From assembly GCA_965223305.1 (NCBI GenBank), contig CBDCWT010000032.1, positions 54,245 through 118,244 of the forward strand: a stretch of DNA of 64,000 nucleotides, given 5' to 3'. This document shows positions 62,001 to 64,000 of this stretch, in pieces. This DNA comes from CBDCWT01 sp965223305. GTDB lineage: Bacteria > Planctomycetota > Planctomycetia > Pirellulales > Pirellulaceae. The first letter of the stretch is position 1. Each line of letters starts with the position of its first letter. The notes under the pieces are model-generated. The model ran no database searches. It saw only the letters and a list, made by a program, of their open reading frames with translations, and was not told where the DNA came from. The position numbers and the translations under genes are program-made.

Positions 62001-63512
62001 ATGGCACGGATTACTCGACGTCGCTTCGTCAAGCAGTCAGCAGCAGTTGCTGCAACTATCTCCGCGGCACCTTACTATGCCAGATCACAAGATGCGAACG
62101 GACAGCTGGGAGTTGCCGTTGTTGGTGCCGGTGGACGAGGCAGTGCTCATATCGCCGAGTTCCTGGAGCACCCGCGCTCGAGGATCCTCTACATTGTCGA
62201 CGTCGACGAGAAAGCAGGGAACGCCAAGGCCAACGGGATCGCCGAACAGCAAGGTTTCCGACCGAAGTTCGAGCGAGACTTGCGCACGGCGATCGACGAT
62301 CCGGCAGTCGATGTGGTCTCGACGGCAACTCCGAATCACTGGCACGCCCTCTGTGGAATTTGGGCCATGCAGAACGGCAAGGATGCCTACATCGAGAAGC
62401 CTGTATGCCACAACATCGCCGAAGGCAGTGCACTAGTTGCCGCTGCGAGACGCTATGAGCGGATGTGCCAAGTGGGGACCCAATCTCGCTCGAATGCGGC
62501 TGTTCAAAACGCCGTGAAGTTCGTCCAGGAAGGCGGAATCGGTGAAGTCAATTTTGCGCGGGGCCTCTGCTACAAACGCCGCAAGTCGATTGGCCCGAAG
62601 GGCGACTACCCCGTGCCGCCGGAGGTGGACTTCAATTTGTGGAGCGGCCCCGCGACCTACACACAGCCGCGCGTGACTCGCGAGAGGTTTCACTACGACT
62701 GGCATTGGCAACGGCACTACGGTAACGGTGATCTGGGTAATCAAGGACCTCACCAGACCGATATTGCTCGCTGGGGGCTCGGCATCGATCGGCACCCCAA
62801 CTCGGTGATCAGCTATGGTGGCAGACTCGGCTACCAAGCAGAGCGGAATGACCCGAACTACCAAGACGCTGGTGACACGGCGAACACAGAGGTGTCCATC
62901 TACGACTACGGCAGCAAGTGCATCGTCTTTGAAACCCGCGGGCTAAGCGTTGACGGGTCGGCTGACGAGGAGTTGAACAAACTGTTCAACCGGCCCAAAG
63001 GCAACAAGATCGGCGTCGTGTTCTACGGTTCCGAGGGCTATGTCGTGTTGGGTAGTACTTACTCGGAGGGTGCCGCGTTCGACAAGGAGTTCAATCTTGT
63101 CAAACAGTTCAAGGGGGGTGGAAACCACTTTGCTAACTTCATCGAGGCCTGCTACAGCCGCAATGTCTCGGACCTGAACGCTGACGTGCGGGAAGGCCAT
63201 CTGTCAGCGGCGATTAGCCATCTAGGAAACATCTCCTACTACCTAGGCGAAGAGAACCGGGTATCGGTCGACCAGTGTCGCTCGATTGTCTCCGACATCA
63301 AGAGCCTCGACGACAACCTAGCCACGTTTGAACGCACGATCCAGCACCTGAAGGACAATCAGGTCGATCTAGACAAGTACCGGCTATCGATCGGTCCCCT
63401 GTTGAAGTTCGACCCGCAGCGCGAGGTGTTCCCTGACTCGGCAGAGGCAACGGCGCTCGTCTCTCGCGAGTATCGAGACGGTTTCGTCTGTCCCAAGGCG
63501 AGCGAAGTTTAG
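62001..63512 (+). CDS. Tat-exported Gfo/Idh/MocA-family oxidoreductase
   Basis: 503 residues. ITRRRFVKQSAAVAATIS is a twin-arginine signal, so the folded, cofactor-loaded protein is exported. GVAVVGAGGRGSAHI is the NAD(P)-binding glycine motif and EKPVCHNIAEG holds the catalytic-type Lys. The C-terminal alpha/beta domain (HYDWHWQRHYGNGDLGNQGPHQTDIARWGLGI) matches the planctomycete Gfo/Idh/MocA subset. These act on sugars or sugar derivatives in the periplasm. GGGAG lies about ten bases before the ATG. It follows the sulfatase on the same strand with 342 bases of repeats between. Confidence 0.93.
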   Translation: MARITRRRFVKQSAAVAATISAAPYYARSQDANGQLGVAVVGAGGRGSAHIAEFLEHPRSRILYIVDVDEKAGNAKANGIAEQQGFRPKFERDLRTAIDDPAVDVVSTATPNHWHALCGIWAMQNGKDAYIEKPVCHNIAEGSALVAAARRYERMCQVGTQSRSNAAVQNAVKFVQEGGIGEVNFARGLCYKRRKSIGPKGDYPVPPEVDFNLWSGPATYTQPRVTRERFHYDWHWQRHYGNGDLGNQGPHQTDIARWGLGIDRHPNSVISYGGRLGYQAERNDPNYQDAGDTANTEVSIYDYGSKCIVFETRGLSVDGSADEELNKLFNRPKGNKIGVVFYGSEGYVVLGSTYSEGAAFDKEFNLVKQFKGGGNHFANFIEACYSRNVSDLNADVREGHLSAAISHLGNISYYLGEENRVSVDQCRSIVSDIKSLDDNLATFERTIQHLKDNQVDLDKYRLSIGPLLKFDPQREVFPDSAEATALVSREYRDGFVCPKASEV

Positions 63513-63558
63513 GCTTAAAGTAGCAGGCACACTCCGTGTGCTGTAGCCAAACTAGCTG

Positions 63559-63710
63559 CATGCAGTCCGCCAAACTCTGGCGAGTTCGGCTACGCTGCAA
63601 ATCAGCCGTTGGGCGTTAGCCCACGGTTCCCCAGCGAAACGACGCGTAGCGTCCGGGGAGGGCCCCCCCTCTCCGGCCCTTCGGGCCGACCCAAGGGGAG
63701 AGTGACGAAA
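63559..63710. repeat. Repeat cluster matching 44097-44332
   Basis: CCAAACTCTGGCGAGTTCGG (63570), ATCAGCCGTTGGGCGTTAGC (63601), GACGCGTAGCGTC (63639) and GGCCCTTCGGGCC (63675) occur in the same order as at 44097-44320, separated by similar lengths, so a composite unit has been copied. Confidence 0.75.
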
Positions 63711-63725
63711 GGCGAAATCACGCAC

Positions 63726-63905
63726 TAACCCGAATTATTCATGAGCGATCTGCTGCGAGGTCGTAAGTCCATCCATGGCTTCGTCATGCTTCACAATTCT
63801 CCCTCGACGTATTGCTGCAATACGCCTGCGGAAGAATTGCTCGCCTTCCTTGCCACGAACGTACTTACAACCTCTCGCGACGATCTTCATGAATAATCCG
63901 GGCTA
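63726..63905. mobile_element. MITE-like 180-bp palindromic element, copy 4
   Basis: TAACCCGAATTATTCATGA to TCATGAATAATCCGGGCTA. The apical loop reads CGTATTGCTGCAATACG, an uninterrupted stem, and there is one change in the CGTGGC arm (CATGGC). After the element, 63906-64000 has no gene I can support. Confidence 0.85.
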
Positions 63906-64000
63906 ACTTAAAAGCTGCTCCCCCGCTCAATTGGCATGCGGCATGCGGAGCGTGCCTGTAGCCTTCAGTCGAAGAACGGGAACAGCTTCCGGACATCGGC

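Overview
The window reads as a chromosome segment of a planctomycete, most likely of the Pirellulales type. Support comes from families that pile up in that phylum: two cytochrome-DUF1549/DUF1553 plus DUF1501 gene pairs, a formylglycine-type sulfatase, a Tat-exported Gfo/Idh/MocA oxidoreductase, a PEP-CTERM protein, a giant FG-GAP/GEVED/dockerin surface protein with the LEPR-XLL-like N-terminus, an ECF sigma factor next to a zinc-finger Ser/Thr kinase, and a lysine-rich histone H1-like protein. No rRNA, tRNA, CRISPR array, plasmid or phage core genes were seen.

Layout. 0-11.6 kb: secreted or periplasmic polysaccharide-related genes (alpha/beta hydrolase, PEP-CTERM protein, sialidase-like propeller, D-2-hydroxyacid dehydrogenase, Sde182-type nucleoside-hydrolase-like protein) and the first DUF1549/DUF1501 pair. 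11.7-24.1 kb: a frameshifted AsmA-like gene, a glycosyltransferase, a lipoate-ligase-like protein, the H1-like protein with a terminator, a DEAD-box helicase, an orphan solute-binding lipoprotein, a HEXXH metalloprotease-like lipoprotein with a lectin-like C-terminus, glyA and a stand-alone receiver. 24.1-35.6 kb: a kinase with three zinc ribbons, an NHL propeller, a tandem array of about 218-bp units, a complete-looking group II intron with its reverse transcriptase, and the giant surface protein. 35.9-46.2 kb: an ABC-2 exporter operon with a HEAT-repeat gene, a peroxiredoxin-like/MsrB fusion and a vWA protein. 46.2-64 kb: a large zinc-finger kinase divergent from an ECF sigma factor, a CehA/McbA metallohydrolase, the second DUF1549/DUF1501 pair, a four-helix-bundle gene flanked by inverted repeats, a sulfatase and a Gfo/Idh/MocA protein.

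Much of the gene content fits degradation of (sulfated) polysaccharides at the cell surface: sulfatase, dehydrogenases, esterase-like hydrolase, propellers and the DUF1501 systems. Regulation looks phosphorylation-heavy: two Hanks kinases, an ECF factor and a lone receiver.

The intergenic DNA is unusually structured. At least five families of palindromic repeats recur: a 180-bp MITE-like palindrome with TA ends (four copies), a hairpin built on GTAGCCGAACTCGCCAGAG, a hairpin built on AACCCGAAGCGTAAGCGAGG, the GGGCTAACGCCC module, and a GACAGGATC/GATCCTGTC hairpin. Several of these modules are combined inside the 218-bp tandem array, and the group II intron sits directly after one of the hairpins.
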